NCBI RefSeq assembly: GCF_014204415.1 | Contig: NZ_JACHLE010000004.1 | Coordinates: 248,001-312,000 of the forward strand | From: Chryseobacterium defluvii | GTDB taxonomy: Bacteria > Bacteroidota > Bacteroidia > Flavobacteriales > Weeksellaceae | DNA length: 64,000 bases | Reading direction: 5' to 3' | In this document: piece after piece, positions 8,493 through 17,158 of the stretch | Layout: each line of letters starts with the position of its first letter | Numbering within the stretch: position 1 is the stretch's first letter | Made by a program: the position numbers and the translations under genes | The notes under the pieces: model-generated | Databases searched by the model: none | What the model was told of the DNA's origin: nothing | The model's input: the letters and a program-made list of their open reading frames with translations, nothing else

Positions 8493-9473
8493 ATGAAGAT
8501 TTGTGTCATTAGTTTCGATTTCTGGGGATATGATCAATACATTGTAGATGTATTGCGCAGTAAACGTATTGATGCTCATCACATCAAAATAGGAGACGTC
8601 ACACATTCCAATTTTCAGGAAAGAGCCGTGAATGCTTTAAGTAAAACCTTTTTAAATAAAAACCTGAAAAAAGAAAAACGGCAGCAGTATGTATTGGATT
8701 CATTGGAAGAGCTTGGCTATCAGGATCAAATCCTGGTACTAAATCCGGATACGTTTGATATTTCAACTTTGGAAGCCCTGAAAAAATATACCGGCAGGCT
8801 GATCACTTATCTATATGACAGCCTCGAAAGATTTCCGGTAGAGGATAAATTATATCTTTTTGACAAAATATTTTCCTTTGATGCCGCAGATATTGAAAAA
8901 CACGGCTTCGAAAAGCTGACCAATTATATTTACCTTCCTTATCAGCCCGATGCAAAACAATATCCTGAAATGGATGTCTTCTACATCACATCGTATGATA
9001 ATAAAAGGGTACAGTTCATAAAACTGCTGGCCAAAAGGATGACCATGTTGAATCTGAAATTTCAGATCATGATCATCGGTAAAAAAACATGGAAACACCA
9101 GCTGAAAAATTTATTTATCCAGATTCCTGAAAATTTATCCATACTTTTCAGCATGAAAAAGATCAGCCACACCCAGCTTCCGGATTATTACCAGAATGCA
9201 AAAGCGTTGCTGGATCTGATGCGGGAAAATCAGTATGGATTGAGTTTCAGAGTTTTTGAGGCAATGGCTATGGAAAAAAAGATCATTACCAATAATGAGG
9301 CGATCATAAATTATGACTTTTACAATCCTAATAATATTCTGGTTTTAGATGAGACCTGTGCCAACCTCAGCAAGGATTTTTTTGATCAGCCTTATGAAAG
9401 TATCCCGGAAGGCATTTACCATAAATATACTCTGGACCATTGGGTAAATGTGGTTTTTAAATTAAATTCATAA
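8493..9473 (+). CDS. Probable glycosyltransferase, CgeB/RfaS-like
   Basis: This 326-residue protein has no signal peptide. The N-terminal half looks like a GT-B donor-independent lobe (MKICVISFDFWGYDQYIVDV). A segment around LITYLYDSLERFPVEDKLYLFDKIFSFD is typical of CgeB/RfaS-type transferases, and YQNAKALLDLMRENQYGLSFRVFEAMAME carries the C-terminal-lobe motif with Phe-Glu-Ala that contacts the nucleotide sugar. The family assignment is by this pattern, not a search. The stop codon overlaps the start of the next gene by one nucleotide (TAATG), indicating translational coupling within the glycan operon. Confidence 0.72.
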   Translation: MKICVISFDFWGYDQYIVDVLRSKRIDAHHIKIGDVTHSNFQERAVNALSKTFLNKNLKKEKRQQYVLDSLEELGYQDQILVLNPDTFDISTLEALKKYTGRLITYLYDSLERFPVEDKLYLFDKIFSFDAADIEKHGFEKLTNYIYLPYQPDAKQYPEMDVFYITSYDNKRVQFIKLLAKRMTMLNLKFQIMIIGKKTWKHQLKNLFIQIPENLSILFSMKKISHTQLPDYYQNAKALLDLMRENQYGLSFRVFEAMAMEKKIITNNEAIINYDFYNPNNILVLDETCANLSKDFFDQPYESIPEGIYHKYTLDHWVNVVFKLNS

Positions 9474-10435
9474 TGAAAACATCAGTTGCGCTCTGTACTT
9501 ATAACGGTGAAAAATTTCTTAAGGAACAGATTGAATCCATACTCCATCAGACCATTAAAGTGGATGAGATCATAGTCTGCGATGATGGTTCGACTGACCA
9601 GACAACATCCATCTTATCCGAATATCAAAAAAAATTCCCGGAGCTCTTTAAGATCCAGATTAATGAAACGAATCTTAGGAGCGTAAAGAATTTTGAAAAA
9701 GCGGTTTCTCTTTGCAGCCATGATATCATATTCCTGAGCGATCAGGATGATGTATGGGTCGGAAATAAAGTAGAAAAGTACTTAGAATATTTCTCAGAAC
9801 ATCCGGAGATCTCCGTACTATGTTCAAACGGATACGGAATCAATGAGAAAAGCGAAATACTGGATGTATTTCCCATCTGGGAAGTTCCCGAACTATTGAG
9901 GCAAAAAGGAACTCCCATGAATTACTTTGATTATATTACCTTTATAGGGAATATCGCAACCGGAGCCTCAATGGCCATCAGAAAAACATTTGTAAAGGAT
10001 ATCCTTCCTTTTCCTTCAGTAAAGGGCTTTCATCATGATGAATGGATCGCCTTGATCGCCAGCTCGCAGAACAAATTTGAGATCCTTAATGAAAAGTATT
10101 TTAAATACAGGGTTCATGACAAGCAGCAGGTGGGAGGCGTTTTCTATCCCAATACTGAAAAAAGAAAAAAAAGGATGATCAGCATGCATACCATGGATCC
10201 GGATATTAAAGATTTTGCTTTTTATAAATCGGCACTGAAAAGATTGTCCGGTTCCTATCAGAAAAATAAAATGCTTGCAGCAAATGCCGATGCATGGAAC
10301 GACATATTTGAGAACAATGCGGAAAGGGCAAAAGCCTTATTTATTGAAAATAAAAAACAGTTCAGAGAAAAATTTCCGTTAGGATTTTTTATGCTAAGTA
10401 TAACAGACAAGATTAAAGGAAAAAGACAATTATAA
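9473..10435 (+). CDS. Family 2 glycosyltransferase (rhamnosyltransferase-like)
   Basis: This 320-residue GT-A protein shows SVALCTYNGEKFLKEQIESI, EIIVCDDGSTDQTTSIL and IIFLSDQDDVWVGNKVE, in the order and spacing of the rhamnosyltransferase-type GT2 subgroup. The DQDD stretch supplies the metal-binding aspartates. A central histidine-aspartate segment, KGFHHDEWIALIASS, fits the catalytic-base region. The C-terminus is basic (DKIKGKRQL). It overlaps both neighbours by a single nucleotide (TAATG junctions), so the three reading frames are coupled. Acceptor and sugar are unknown. Confidence 0.86.
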   Translation: MKTSVALCTYNGEKFLKEQIESILHQTIKVDEIIVCDDGSTDQTTSILSEYQKKFPELFKIQINETNLRSVKNFEKAVSLCSHDIIFLSDQDDVWVGNKVEKYLEYFSEHPEISVLCSNGYGINEKSEILDVFPIWEVPELLRQKGTPMNYFDYITFIGNIATGASMAIRKTFVKDILPFPSVKGFHHDEWIALIASSQNKFEILNEKYFKYRVHDKQQVGGVFYPNTEKRKKRMISMHTMDPDIKDFAFYKSALKRLSGSYQKNKMLAANADAWNDIFENNAERAKALFIENKKQFREKFPLGFFMLSITDKIKGKRQL

Positions 10436-11724
10436 TGAATACTCAGTTCGGGATAAATATTTCAGGATATATCAACAAAGCTTTTGGTTTAGGTGTTGCC
10501 GTGAGAGCCAATATCAATGCGATGAAAGCTGCACAAATTCCTTTTGCGGTCAATGATTTCAATATTAAGATTTCTGAAAACATCGGAGAATTGGCTACTG
10601 AAAACAGCATTTCCAGAGAAAACCCTTACCCTGTTAATTTGGTACAGATCAATCCCGATATGCTGGGAGAAGTTTTTGCCAACGTCTCTCCGGAATATTT
10701 TAAAGACAAATACAATATTGCATTCTGGGCCTGGGAGCTAGAAAATTTCCCGGAAGCCTCCAAACCATTCCTCAGATTCTTTAATGAGATATGGGTACCC
10801 AGCAGCTTTTGCTCGGATGCCGTGTCTAAGGTCTCTTCCGTTCCTGTCATCAAAATAATGCATTCCATACAGATCGGGAATACTCCTTTTACCAGAAAGG
10901 ATTTTAATCTTCCGGAAGATAAGTTCATTTTCATGACCATGTTCGATTATCACAGCTCCATAGACCGGAAAAACCCGATCGGAGCCATCGATGCTTATGA
11001 AAAAGCTTTCGGTAAAAACAATGCAGATACTCTGCTATTGATAAAAACCTCCATAAGTAAAGAATTTCCTGCCCAAAAACAGCGTCTGACCGAAAGGATC
11101 GGGGACAATCAAAGCATTGTCCTTATTGAAGAAATACTGGATCAAGACAAACTGTACAGCCTGATCAACTGCTGTGACAGCTTCGTTTCCCTTCACCGTT
11201 CGGAAGGTTTCGGGCTTACGATGGCTGAAGCCATGTATCTGGGAAAACCGGTGATCGCAACCGCCTATTCCGCCAATACGGAATTCATGAATCTCAATAA
11301 TTCATTTCCTGTAAAATATGATCTGATCAAAACCGGAAACCTGTATTCTGGCAGTACGGATAAAGATATCTGGGCAGATCCGGATACGGACCACGCAGCA
11401 GAACTGATGTCAACAATTTATAATGACAAATCCTTAGCAGGAAAAATTGCTAAAAAAGGACAGGATGATGTAAGGAATTTCCTTGCTCCGGCAAACATAG
11501 GTGAGAAAATAAATCAAAGACTGAAAATCATAGATCAGGATATTCTGCCCAACCTCTCTAAAAGCAGTTCCAATGAAGCCACCCTTTTACAGTTCGAAAT
11601 TAAAACCCTGAAAGAAAAACTGGAAAAAATAAGAAGCTTAAAGCCCGTTCAATGGAAGATCAAGATCAAGAATCTGAAAAATAAACTTACCGGTAAAGAC
11701 AGGAAATATTTCTGGGAAGACTAA
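10435..11724 (+). CDS. Family 4 glycosyltransferase
   Basis: This 429-residue GT-B enzyme has an N-terminal lobe beginning NTQFGINISGYINKAFGLGV. The C-terminal donor lobe carries the diagnostic E-x7-E motif in SEGFGLTMAEAMYLGKPVIA (about residues 259-278). The segment NIAFWAWELENFPEA is typical of a bacterial GT4 subgroup in polysaccharide clusters. The extreme C-terminus is a lysine-rich amphipathic stretch (KIKIKNLKNKLTGKDRKY), possibly for membrane association. It is last in the plus-strand glycan operon; its 3' end overlaps the convergent gene by 4 nt, so no terminator separates the two transcripts. Confidence 0.88.
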   Translation: MNTQFGINISGYINKAFGLGVAVRANINAMKAAQIPFAVNDFNIKISENIGELATENSISRENPYPVNLVQINPDMLGEVFANVSPEYFKDKYNIAFWAWELENFPEASKPFLRFFNEIWVPSSFCSDAVSKVSSVPVIKIMHSIQIGNTPFTRKDFNLPEDKFIFMTMFDYHSSIDRKNPIGAIDAYEKAFGKNNADTLLLIKTSISKEFPAQKQRLTERIGDNQSIVLIEEILDQDKLYSLINCCDSFVSLHRSEGFGLTMAEAMYLGKPVIATAYSANTEFMNLNNSFPVKYDLIKTGNLYSGSTDKDIWADPDTDHAAELMSTIYNDKSLAGKIAKKGQDDVRNFLAPANIGEKINQRLKIIDQDILPNLSKSSSNEATLLQFEIKTLKEKLEKIRSLKPVQWKIKIKNLKNKLTGKDRKYFWED

Positions 11725-12374
11725 TCCAGCGTTTCATAGAAATCATTCTGTTTTTTCTGCTTCTCAAAGTTCTTTTTATGAATGAGGCATCTTTCATAAT
11801 CTTTGGGCATTTCGGTAAAGTTTTTGAACCCGTAGAAGGTTTCATGCACTTTATTTTTCCAGAATATTTTTTTGTTGTTCTTAATTAATCTCGGCTGGTA
11901 ATCCGGAAAGTTGATATAGCCTTCCCGGTTGATGTTCCAGTTCATTTTTTTGATATATTCTTCCGTTATGCCTTCCACGATATTGATGCGGGGAACGAAA
12001 AAGCATTCCACACTTTTTTCTTTTTTCAGGTAAGGCTTAAGCTTTTTAATAAGATCTGCTGCAGGATATTCGTCTGCGTCTATCTGGAAAAGATATTTAC
12101 ATTTTGCCTGACGGATCAGGTTATTCTTGAATGAGGCAAAGTCCCCATTCAGCTGAGCTTCTATTTTGATGATCTTCGTGCCGTAAGTCTCGATAAGGTC
12201 TGCCACTTCTTTATTCTTACGCGTAACATCCTGAAGAACAATGATCTCATCCTCCTCATCAATCATAGGAATAAGGGTATCCAGCAGATGCTTCAGCTCA
12301 TTTACCTCATCATTAACGGTGATGCCATAGGAAATAGTTCTCGAAGGACTCAGAAAATTGGAAAAAAAGCTCAT
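11721..12374 (-). CDS. Family 2-like glycosyltransferase, short form
   Basis: This 217-residue protein has a GT-A nucleotide-binding half (SYGITVNDEVNELKHLLDTL, then EIIVLQDVT) and the metal motif FQIDADEYPAADLIKKL. VHETFYGFKNF near the C-terminus matches the WaaE-type subgroup seen in the 7727 gene. It is shorter than most GT2 enzymes but the core is complete. It lies 5 nt downstream of the other minus-strand glycosyltransferase, in one transcription unit converging on the plus-strand cluster. Confidence 0.8.
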   Translation of the reverse strand: MSFFSNFLSPSRTISYGITVNDEVNELKHLLDTLIPMIDEEDEIIVLQDVTRKNKEVADLIETYGTKIIKIEAQLNGDFASFKNNLIRQAKCKYLFQIDADEYPAADLIKKLKPYLKKEKSVECFFVPRINIVEGITEEYIKKMNWNINREGYINFPDYQPRLIKNNKKIFWKNKVHETFYGFKNFTEMPKDYERCLIHKKNFEKQKKQNDFYETLD

Positions 12375-12379
12375 ATCAA

Positions 12380-13177
12380 TTATTTATAAACAATGGGATA
12401 ATTACCTGAAAAATGAACGAAATAATTATCTGAAATTATATCTTTTACGAAGTTCCTGTATTTTTGGGTAGGATAAAAGCAATATCCCGTTTTTTTATAA
12501 TAATACTTTTTGAAAAAACCGGGAAGTTTCTTTTCACTATTCTCTATTTGATTTCCCCGCTCCGTTCCTTTTATTTTATACAAAACCTGAACATTAAATG
12601 CTGCCGGCAAAGCCTCAAACCAATTATTGATCTGAGAAAAATAGGCAAAAGGCGTTTCCTCAAAGCTATTCAATGCTCCCTGATTATGGTCTGAAAAATA
12701 ATAGTCCCTAAAAATATCTGCCGTTTTCCGAGGTCTGAAAATAAATACTCCCCCATTAATACTTCCCTGTAATAAAGGATCCGCTTCAAAATGGCGGTCT
12801 GTAAAATAGATCTCATTCGTTTCTTCCAGTATTCTTGGAATATGCCCCCATGTTCTGTTAAACTCCTCAGTCCCTCTCGGGTCTAAAACGGCTCCAAAAC
12901 ATTTATCTTCAGGAAGATAATCAAATATGGATGGCGCCTGATCTGAAATGATAATATCCAGATCCAGGAACAATGCTATATCATATTGCTGTAAGGCAGA
13001 TGGAATCAATAGTTTCTGCGATAAAAGCGGGCGATGAAAGCTTTCATCCAAAGGTTTATCAAGAATAACAAGATCTGCCCCACATTTCCTGGAGTAATTT
13101 TCAAACTGAGCTTTGCTCTTTTGATACATTTTTTGATACTTTTCTCCAACTATAAAAAGACAGACTGCTTTTTTCAT
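12380..13177 (-). CDS. Family 8-like glycosyltransferase
   Basis: This 265-residue protein, without signal peptide, starts MKKAVCLFIVGEKYQKMYQK. It has DIALFLDLDIIISDQ (about residues 86-100), the DxD metal-nucleotide motif seen in family 8 and related GT-A glycosyltransferases, followed by INGGVFIFRPRKTAD, typical of the acceptor-side loop. The C-terminus (YFVHFSGNYPIVYK) contains the HFxG-type histidine common in family 8. The exact CAZy family is uncertain. It is first in the minus-strand pair. Confidence 0.75.
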   Translation of the reverse strand: MKKAVCLFIVGEKYQKMYQKSKAQFENYSRKCGADLVILDKPLDESFHRPLLSQKLLIPSALQQYDIALFLDLDIIISDQAPSIFDYLPEDKCFGAVLDPRGTEEFNRTWGHIPRILEETNEIYFTDRHFEADPLLQGSINGGVFIFRPRKTADIFRDYYFSDHNQGALNSFEETPFAYFSQINNWFEALPAAFNVQVLYKIKGTERGNQIENSEKKLPGFFKKYYYKKTGYCFYPTQKYRNFVKDIISDNYFVHFSGNYPIVYK

Positions 13178-13283
13178 TCAGATCTCAGAAACTTTGTTTA
13201 TCTGCAAAAATACATTTTATAAAGATAAGGCTATACGAAAATATTCATACAGCCTTTGGTTTATTTATGATCCGTTAAAGGAT

Positions 13284-13628
13284 TCAGCTTCTGTCATACT
13301 CATCCTCTATCCTTACAATATCATCTTCCCCGAAGTACGTTCCCGTCTGTACCTCGATAAAGACCACCGGTTTATCCGAAAGATTCATCATGCGATGTTT
13401 TGCTCCCTGCGGAATAAAGATGCTTTCTCCGTAAGACAATTGTATTTCCTTATCATTCAGCACAACCGTGGCATCTCCTTCAATAATGGTCCATTGTTCC
13501 TGCCTTTTATGATGATACTGATAGGAAAGCTTCTGCCCTGGATTCACTTCAATTCTTTTTAACTTATAATTGGATTCATCCGCCAGAACATAATATTTCC
13601 CCCAGGGTCTTTCTCCGATTTCTAACAT
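13284..13628 (-). CDS. Mannose-6-phosphate isomerase type II-like cupin
   Basis: This 114-residue single-domain cupin begins MLEIGERPWGKYYVL. The conserved RPWG, the HHKRQEQWTIIEG stretch (metal-binding histidines and glutamate) and FIPQGAKHRMMN (last metal histidine) match the C-terminal phosphomannose isomerase domain of ManC-type enzymes, here free-standing without the guanylyltransferase. It probably interconverts fructose-6-P and mannose-6-P or a related sugar, feeding the glycan genes beside it. The ATG at 13628 is preferred over an in-frame start 24 nt upstream because MLEIGERPWG is the conserved family start. Confidence 0.85.
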   Translation of the reverse strand: MLEIGERPWGKYYVLADESNYKLKRIEVNPGQKLSYQYHHKRQEQWTIIEGDATVVLNDKEIQLSYGESIFIPQGAKHRMMNLSDKPVVFIEVQTGTYFGEDDIVRIEDEYDRS

Positions 13629-13649
13629 AATGTAAGCTGTTAATCGGTA

Positions 13650-13680
13650 CAAATGTAAAGATTAAGATCAAAAAAGCCAA
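13650..13680 (-). promoter_or_regulatory. Promoter of the cupin gene
   Basis: Read on the minus strand, TTG (13680-13678) is followed after 20 nt by TACATTTG (13657-13650), a full match to the Bacteroidetes promoter. The start codon is 21 nt further on. It lies back to back with the gltX promoter. Confidence 0.65.
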
Positions 13681-13721
13681 TAACCCAACCATTAAACATC
13701 CTTAAAACACATAATTTTAAG

Positions 13722-13729
13722 TAAATTTG
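13722..13729 (+). promoter_or_regulatory. -7 box of gltX
   Basis: TAAATTTG fits TAnnTTTG and lies 20 nt before the gltX ATG at 13750. No clear TTG at standard spacing. Confidence 0.5.
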
Positions 13730-13749
13730 CACCAAAATTTTTACAGAAA

Positions 13750-15261
13750 ATGGAGAAAGTAAGAGTACGTTTTGCTCCAAGTCCTACAGGACCTTTGCAT
13801 TTGGGAGGCGTAAGAACCGCATTATATGATTATCTTTTTGCTAAAAACCAGGGTGGCGAATTTGTATTAAGGATCGAAGATACAGATACGGCAAGATATG
13901 TGGCGGGAGCTGAAGAATATATTGAAGAAGCCTTGGAATGGTGCGGTATCATTCCGGATGAAAGCCCTTCCAAAGGAGGAAAATTTGCCCCTTACAGACA
14001 ATCTGAAAGAAGAGATATTTATGACAGATATACTGAGCAGATCCTGAAAACGGACTATGCTTACCTTGCTTTTGACACTCCTGAAGATTTAGATGCTATC
14101 CGTGCTGAGTTTGAAGCCAGAGGAGAAGTTTTCTCTTATGATAACGTGACCAGAAACCGGTTGAAAAACAGCATCGCTCTCTCCGAAGAGGAAGTTCAGA
14201 AACTTTTGGACGAAAAAACACCTTACGTGGTAAGATTCAAAATGCCGGTTGACAGAACGTTAAACCTGGAAGATATTATACGCGGAAAATTCTCTGTGAA
14301 CACCAATACTTTAGATGATAAGGTTCTGGTAAAAAATGATGGGATGCCTACCTATCATTTCGCCAATATCATCGATGATCATGAAATGGAGATCTCCCAT
14401 GTGATCCGTGGTGAAGAATGGCTGCCTTCTCTGGGTCTTCATACTTTATTATATGAAGCGATGGATTGGGATGCCCCTCAGTTTGCCCATCTTTCTTTAA
14501 TATTAAAGCCTGAAGGAAAAGGAAAATTAAGCAAAAGAGACGGGGATAAATTCGGATTCCCTGTATTTCCATTGGATTTCAAAGATCCTGCAACCGGAAG
14601 CCTTTCACAAGGATATAGAGAAAACGGATACCTTCCGGAAGCCTTTATCAATATGGTTGCTTTATTAGGCTGGTCTCCTGCAGATGATAAGGAAATTCTT
14701 TCTCTTGATGAAATGGCTAAGAAATTCGATCTTCACAAAGTTCATAAAGCCGGGGCAAGATTCAGCAAAGAGAAGGCAGAGTGGTTCAATCATCAGTATA
14801 TCCAAATGAAATCCGATGAAGAGCTTCTCCAGATCCTTAAAAATACAGATATTGATCTGTCCGGTGTTTCTGATGAGAAATTATTAAGGATCATTCAACT
14901 GATGAAAGAAAGGGCGACATTCCCTAAAGATATTTATGAAAACAGTCAGTTTTTCTTCAAAGCTCCGGTCGCTTATGATGAAAAAGCCTCCAAAAAAGCA
15001 TGGAATGAAGAGACTTCCGCAATTCTGGGTGAATTAGCTGTCACGCTGAGTGGAATTGAAACGTTTACTTCCGAGTCTTTAAAACAGGCGGTTCATGATT
15101 TTGCAGAAAACAAAGGATTGGGAATGGGGAAAATAATGATGCCGCTTCGTTTATCATTAGTAGGCGAGCTGAAAGGCCCGGATGTCCCGGATATTCTGGA
15201 ACTTCTTGGAAAAGAAGAAAGTATCGCACGAATAAACAATGCGATAAATAATTTTAACTAA
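13750..15261 (+). CDS. gltX: Glutamyl-tRNA synthetase
   Basis: This 503-residue class-I aminoacyl-tRNA synthetase charges tRNA-Glu. It begins MEKVRVRFAPSPTGPLHLGG, where PLHLGG is the HIGH-type ATP motif, and has GKLSKRDGDKFG (about 258-269) as the KMSKS-type motif. FVLRIEDTD and SHVIRGEEWLPS are family-specific. Length is normal for bacterial GluRS. The C-terminal helical domain ends KEESIARINNAINNF. It is followed 48 nt later by accA, which has its own -7 box. Confidence 0.97.
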   Translation: MEKVRVRFAPSPTGPLHLGGVRTALYDYLFAKNQGGEFVLRIEDTDTARYVAGAEEYIEEALEWCGIIPDESPSKGGKFAPYRQSERRDIYDRYTEQILKTDYAYLAFDTPEDLDAIRAEFEARGEVFSYDNVTRNRLKNSIALSEEEVQKLLDEKTPYVVRFKMPVDRTLNLEDIIRGKFSVNTNTLDDKVLVKNDGMPTYHFANIIDDHEMEISHVIRGEEWLPSLGLHTLLYEAMDWDAPQFAHLSLILKPEGKGKLSKRDGDKFGFPVFPLDFKDPATGSLSQGYRENGYLPEAFINMVALLGWSPADDKEILSLDEMAKKFDLHKVHKAGARFSKEKAEWFNHQYIQMKSDEELLQILKNTDIDLSGVSDEKLLRIIQLMKERATFPKDIYENSQFFFKAPVAYDEKASKKAWNEETSAILGELAVTLSGIETFTSESLKQAVHDFAENKGLGMGKIMMPLRLSLVGELKGPDVPDILELLGKEESIARINNAINNFN

Positions 15262-15278
15262 AATCTCATTATTTTTCA

Positions 15279-15286
15279 TAAATTTG
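15279..15286 (+). promoter_or_regulatory. -7 box of accA
   Basis: TAAATTTG matches TAnnTTTG, 23 nt before the accA ATG. It suggests accA can be transcribed independently of gltX. Confidence 0.5.
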
Positions 15287-15309
15287 AAAGATTTAATTTA
15301 CTTCAAGAA

Positions 15310-16266
15310 ATGGAATATTTAAGTTTCGAGCTTCCTATCAAAGAATTGATGGATCAGTACCAGACCTGTTCTTTAGTAGGAGAAGAAAGTGGTGTTGATG
15401 TAAAATTAGCATGCAGCCAGATTGAGGATAAGATCGTAGAGAAGAAGAAAGAGATCTATGGAAGTCTTACTCCCTGGCAGAGGGTTCAGCTCTCCCGTCA
15501 CCCGGACCGTCCTTATACATTGGATTATATTAACGGTATGGTGGATAAAGGGAGCTTCCTTGAACTTCACGGAGACAGAAATTTCGCAGATGACCCTGCC
15601 CTGATCGGCGGTCTGGCCACTCTTGATGGTCAGAAAGTGATGATCATAGGGACACAGAAAGGAAGAACAACCAAAGAAAGACAGTACAGAAGATTCGGGA
15701 TGCCGAATCCTGAAGGATACAGAAAAGCTTTAAGGCTGATGAAACTGGCTGAAAAATTCCATATTCCGGTAGTAACTTTAGTGGATACTCCGGGAGCCTA
15801 TCCGGGGCTCGAGGCTGAGGAAAGGGGACAGGGAGAAGCGATCGCCAGAAATATTTTCGAAATGGTGCAGCTTAAAACCCCCATCTTTACCTATATCATT
15901 GGTGAAGGAGCCAGCGGTGGAGCATTGGGAATAGGTGTTGGGAATAAAGTGTACATGCTTGAAAATACCTGGTATACCGTAATTGCACCGGAAAGCTGTT
16001 CATCTATCTTATGGAGAAACTGGGATCACAAGGAAGATGCTGCCAATGCATTAAACCTTACCCCAAAAGATGCTCTAAGGGAGAAATTCATAGACGGGAT
16101 CATTGAAGAACCACTTGGCGGAGCTCATTATGAACCGGAAGCAGCTTATTTAAGCCTGAAAAATTCAATCTTACAGAATATCAAGGCTTTCTCCAAATTC
16201 ACAGGACATGAACTTGAGACCCAAAGACAGGAGAAATTTATTGCGATGGGACAGTTTAAAGGATAA
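15310..16266 (+). CDS. accA: Acetyl-CoA carboxylase carboxyltransferase subunit alpha
   Basis: This 318-residue protein moves the carboxyl group from carboxybiotin to acetyl-CoA, together with AccD (not in this window). It begins with the helical segment [16 protein letters not shown]. The carboxyltransferase core carries [36 protein letters not shown] (the hallmark of AccA) and [15 protein letters not shown] (oxyanion-hole glycines). Length equals the E. coli subunit. It is separated from accB-accC by about 10.7 kb. A strong hairpin follows. Confidence 0.97.
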   Translation: MEYLSFELPIKELMDQYQTCSLVGEESGVDVKLACSQIEDKIVEKKKEIYGSLTPWQRVQLSRHPDRPYTLDYINGMVDKGSFLELHGDRNFADDPALIGGLATLDGQKVMIIGTQKGRTTKERQYRRFGMPNPEGYRKALRLMKLAEKFHIPVVTLVDTPGAYPGLEAEERGQGEAIARNIFEMVQLKTPIFTYIIGEGASGGALGIGVGNKVYMLENTWYTVIAPESCSSILWRNWDHKEDAANALNLTPKDALREKFIDGIIEEPLGGAHYEPEAAYLSLKNSILQNIKAFSKFTGHELETQRQEKFIAMGQFKG

Positions 16267-16270
16267 AAAC

Positions 16271-16305
16271 AAAAAAGGTTAAGAAAATTTCTTAACCTTT
16301 TTTTA
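16271..16305. terminator. Bidirectional terminator, accA / 16.3 kb gene
   Basis: AAAAGGTTAAGAAA and TTTCTTAACCTTTT form a nearly loopless 14-bp stem, with A-run and T-run flanks, between two convergent genes. Confidence 0.85.
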
Positions 16306-16306
16306 T

Positions 16307-17014
16307 TTAGTCTCTTAAATTCAATTCAATTTCGATATCCTTATTGATCTTTTTCAGGGAAGAATATTTAGCATCACATACCATAGTTGTCAGCACATAT
16401 TCACCTTTATCGACCAAGATAAAGTTCTGTCCGCTGGCAGGGACATCCAGATTATAATATTTTTTACCGCTTATTTTTACAATTAAATTGCATTTCGACC
16501 TGTTCTTAATATTAACATAGGCCTCCTTATCCATAGGATCATGATTAAAAATATGCGTTAGCATTGCAGCAGTTTTCTTATTTTTTTCGCTTGGCTCCGC
16601 TTTCTTTCCTGCACTGCTGCTCCCTACACCTGCATAGTTCACTGTTCTTTCGGGGATAGATGCTTCCGGCGTGTTCGATACTATTGTTTTTGAGCCGTTC
16701 AGCTCATTATTATTAACCATTTTCTCTACTTCTTTTTTACTCATAGGGGTAATGGTAGGCTTGGCAGCAGGAGAATTATCTGCCATGATGATCTCTATCA
16801 GCTTTTTCTTATAATAATCTGTTTTCGCATGTCCCGGATTTTGTTTCAGGAAACCTGCAATCACTCTCGCTTCTTTGGTACTTTCGGCGTCAGCTTCTGT
16901 ATAAATGATTAATGTCTCTTTTTCAACAATGGCTTTGGTCTTGGATTTTTTCTTTTTCTGGGAAAAGCCCAGGGCAAAAAGGCTTAAAAATAAGAGAACA
17001 AATATTTTTTTCAT
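16307..17014 (-). CDS. Exported protein of a Chryseobacterium-type family (DUF6759-like), copy A
   Basis: This 235-residue protein has a Sec signal (MKKIFVLLFLSLFALGFSQ) and a lysine-rich segment after cleavage. The C-terminal 75 residues match three other genes in this window (32043, 33608, 34327): NRSKCNLIVKISGKKYYNLD, then VPASGQNFILVDKGEYV and MVCDAKYSSLKKI. Two cysteines (SKCN and MVCD) are conserved in all four, so a periplasmic disulfide is plausible. The middle (about 75-145) is Ser/Thr/Pro-rich and looks flexible. I associate the family tentatively with DUF6759; the function is unknown. It sits upstream of and divergent from tsf. Confidence 0.8.
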   Translation of the reverse strand: MKKIFVLLFLSLFALGFSQKKKKSKTKAIVEKETLIIYTEADAESTKEARVIAGFLKQNPGHAKTDYYKKKLIEIIMADNSPAAKPTITPMSKKEVEKMVNNNELNGSKTIVSNTPEASIPERTVNYAGVGSSSAGKKAEPSEKNKKTAAMLTHIFNHDPMDKEAYVNIKNRSKCNLIVKISGKKYYNLDVPASGQNFILVDKGEYVLTTMVCDAKYSSLKKINKDIEIELNLRD

Positions 17015-17089
17015 CCGGGTAAATGTTTAAAAATTATTAAATAACTAAATAACGTGAAAAGTCATTTTTTAGTTTATCATTAAAATCAT

Positions 17090-17097
17090 TATCTTTG
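17090..17097 (+). promoter_or_regulatory. -7 box of tsf
   Basis: TATCTTTG fits the consensus exactly and is followed by a leader of about 60 nt before the ATG at 17159. It gives tsf its own promoter, separate from rpsB. Confidence 0.6.
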
Positions 17098-17158
17098 CAC
17101 TGCTCAAAATTAAACTAAAAATCAATACTAAATTTTAAATAAAAAAATAATAAATATT

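Noticed and set aside
13194-13562. Plus-strand open frame of 122 codons opposite the cupin gene
   Set aside because: It is the antisense shadow of the conserved cupin and shows no protein-like signature or start signal.
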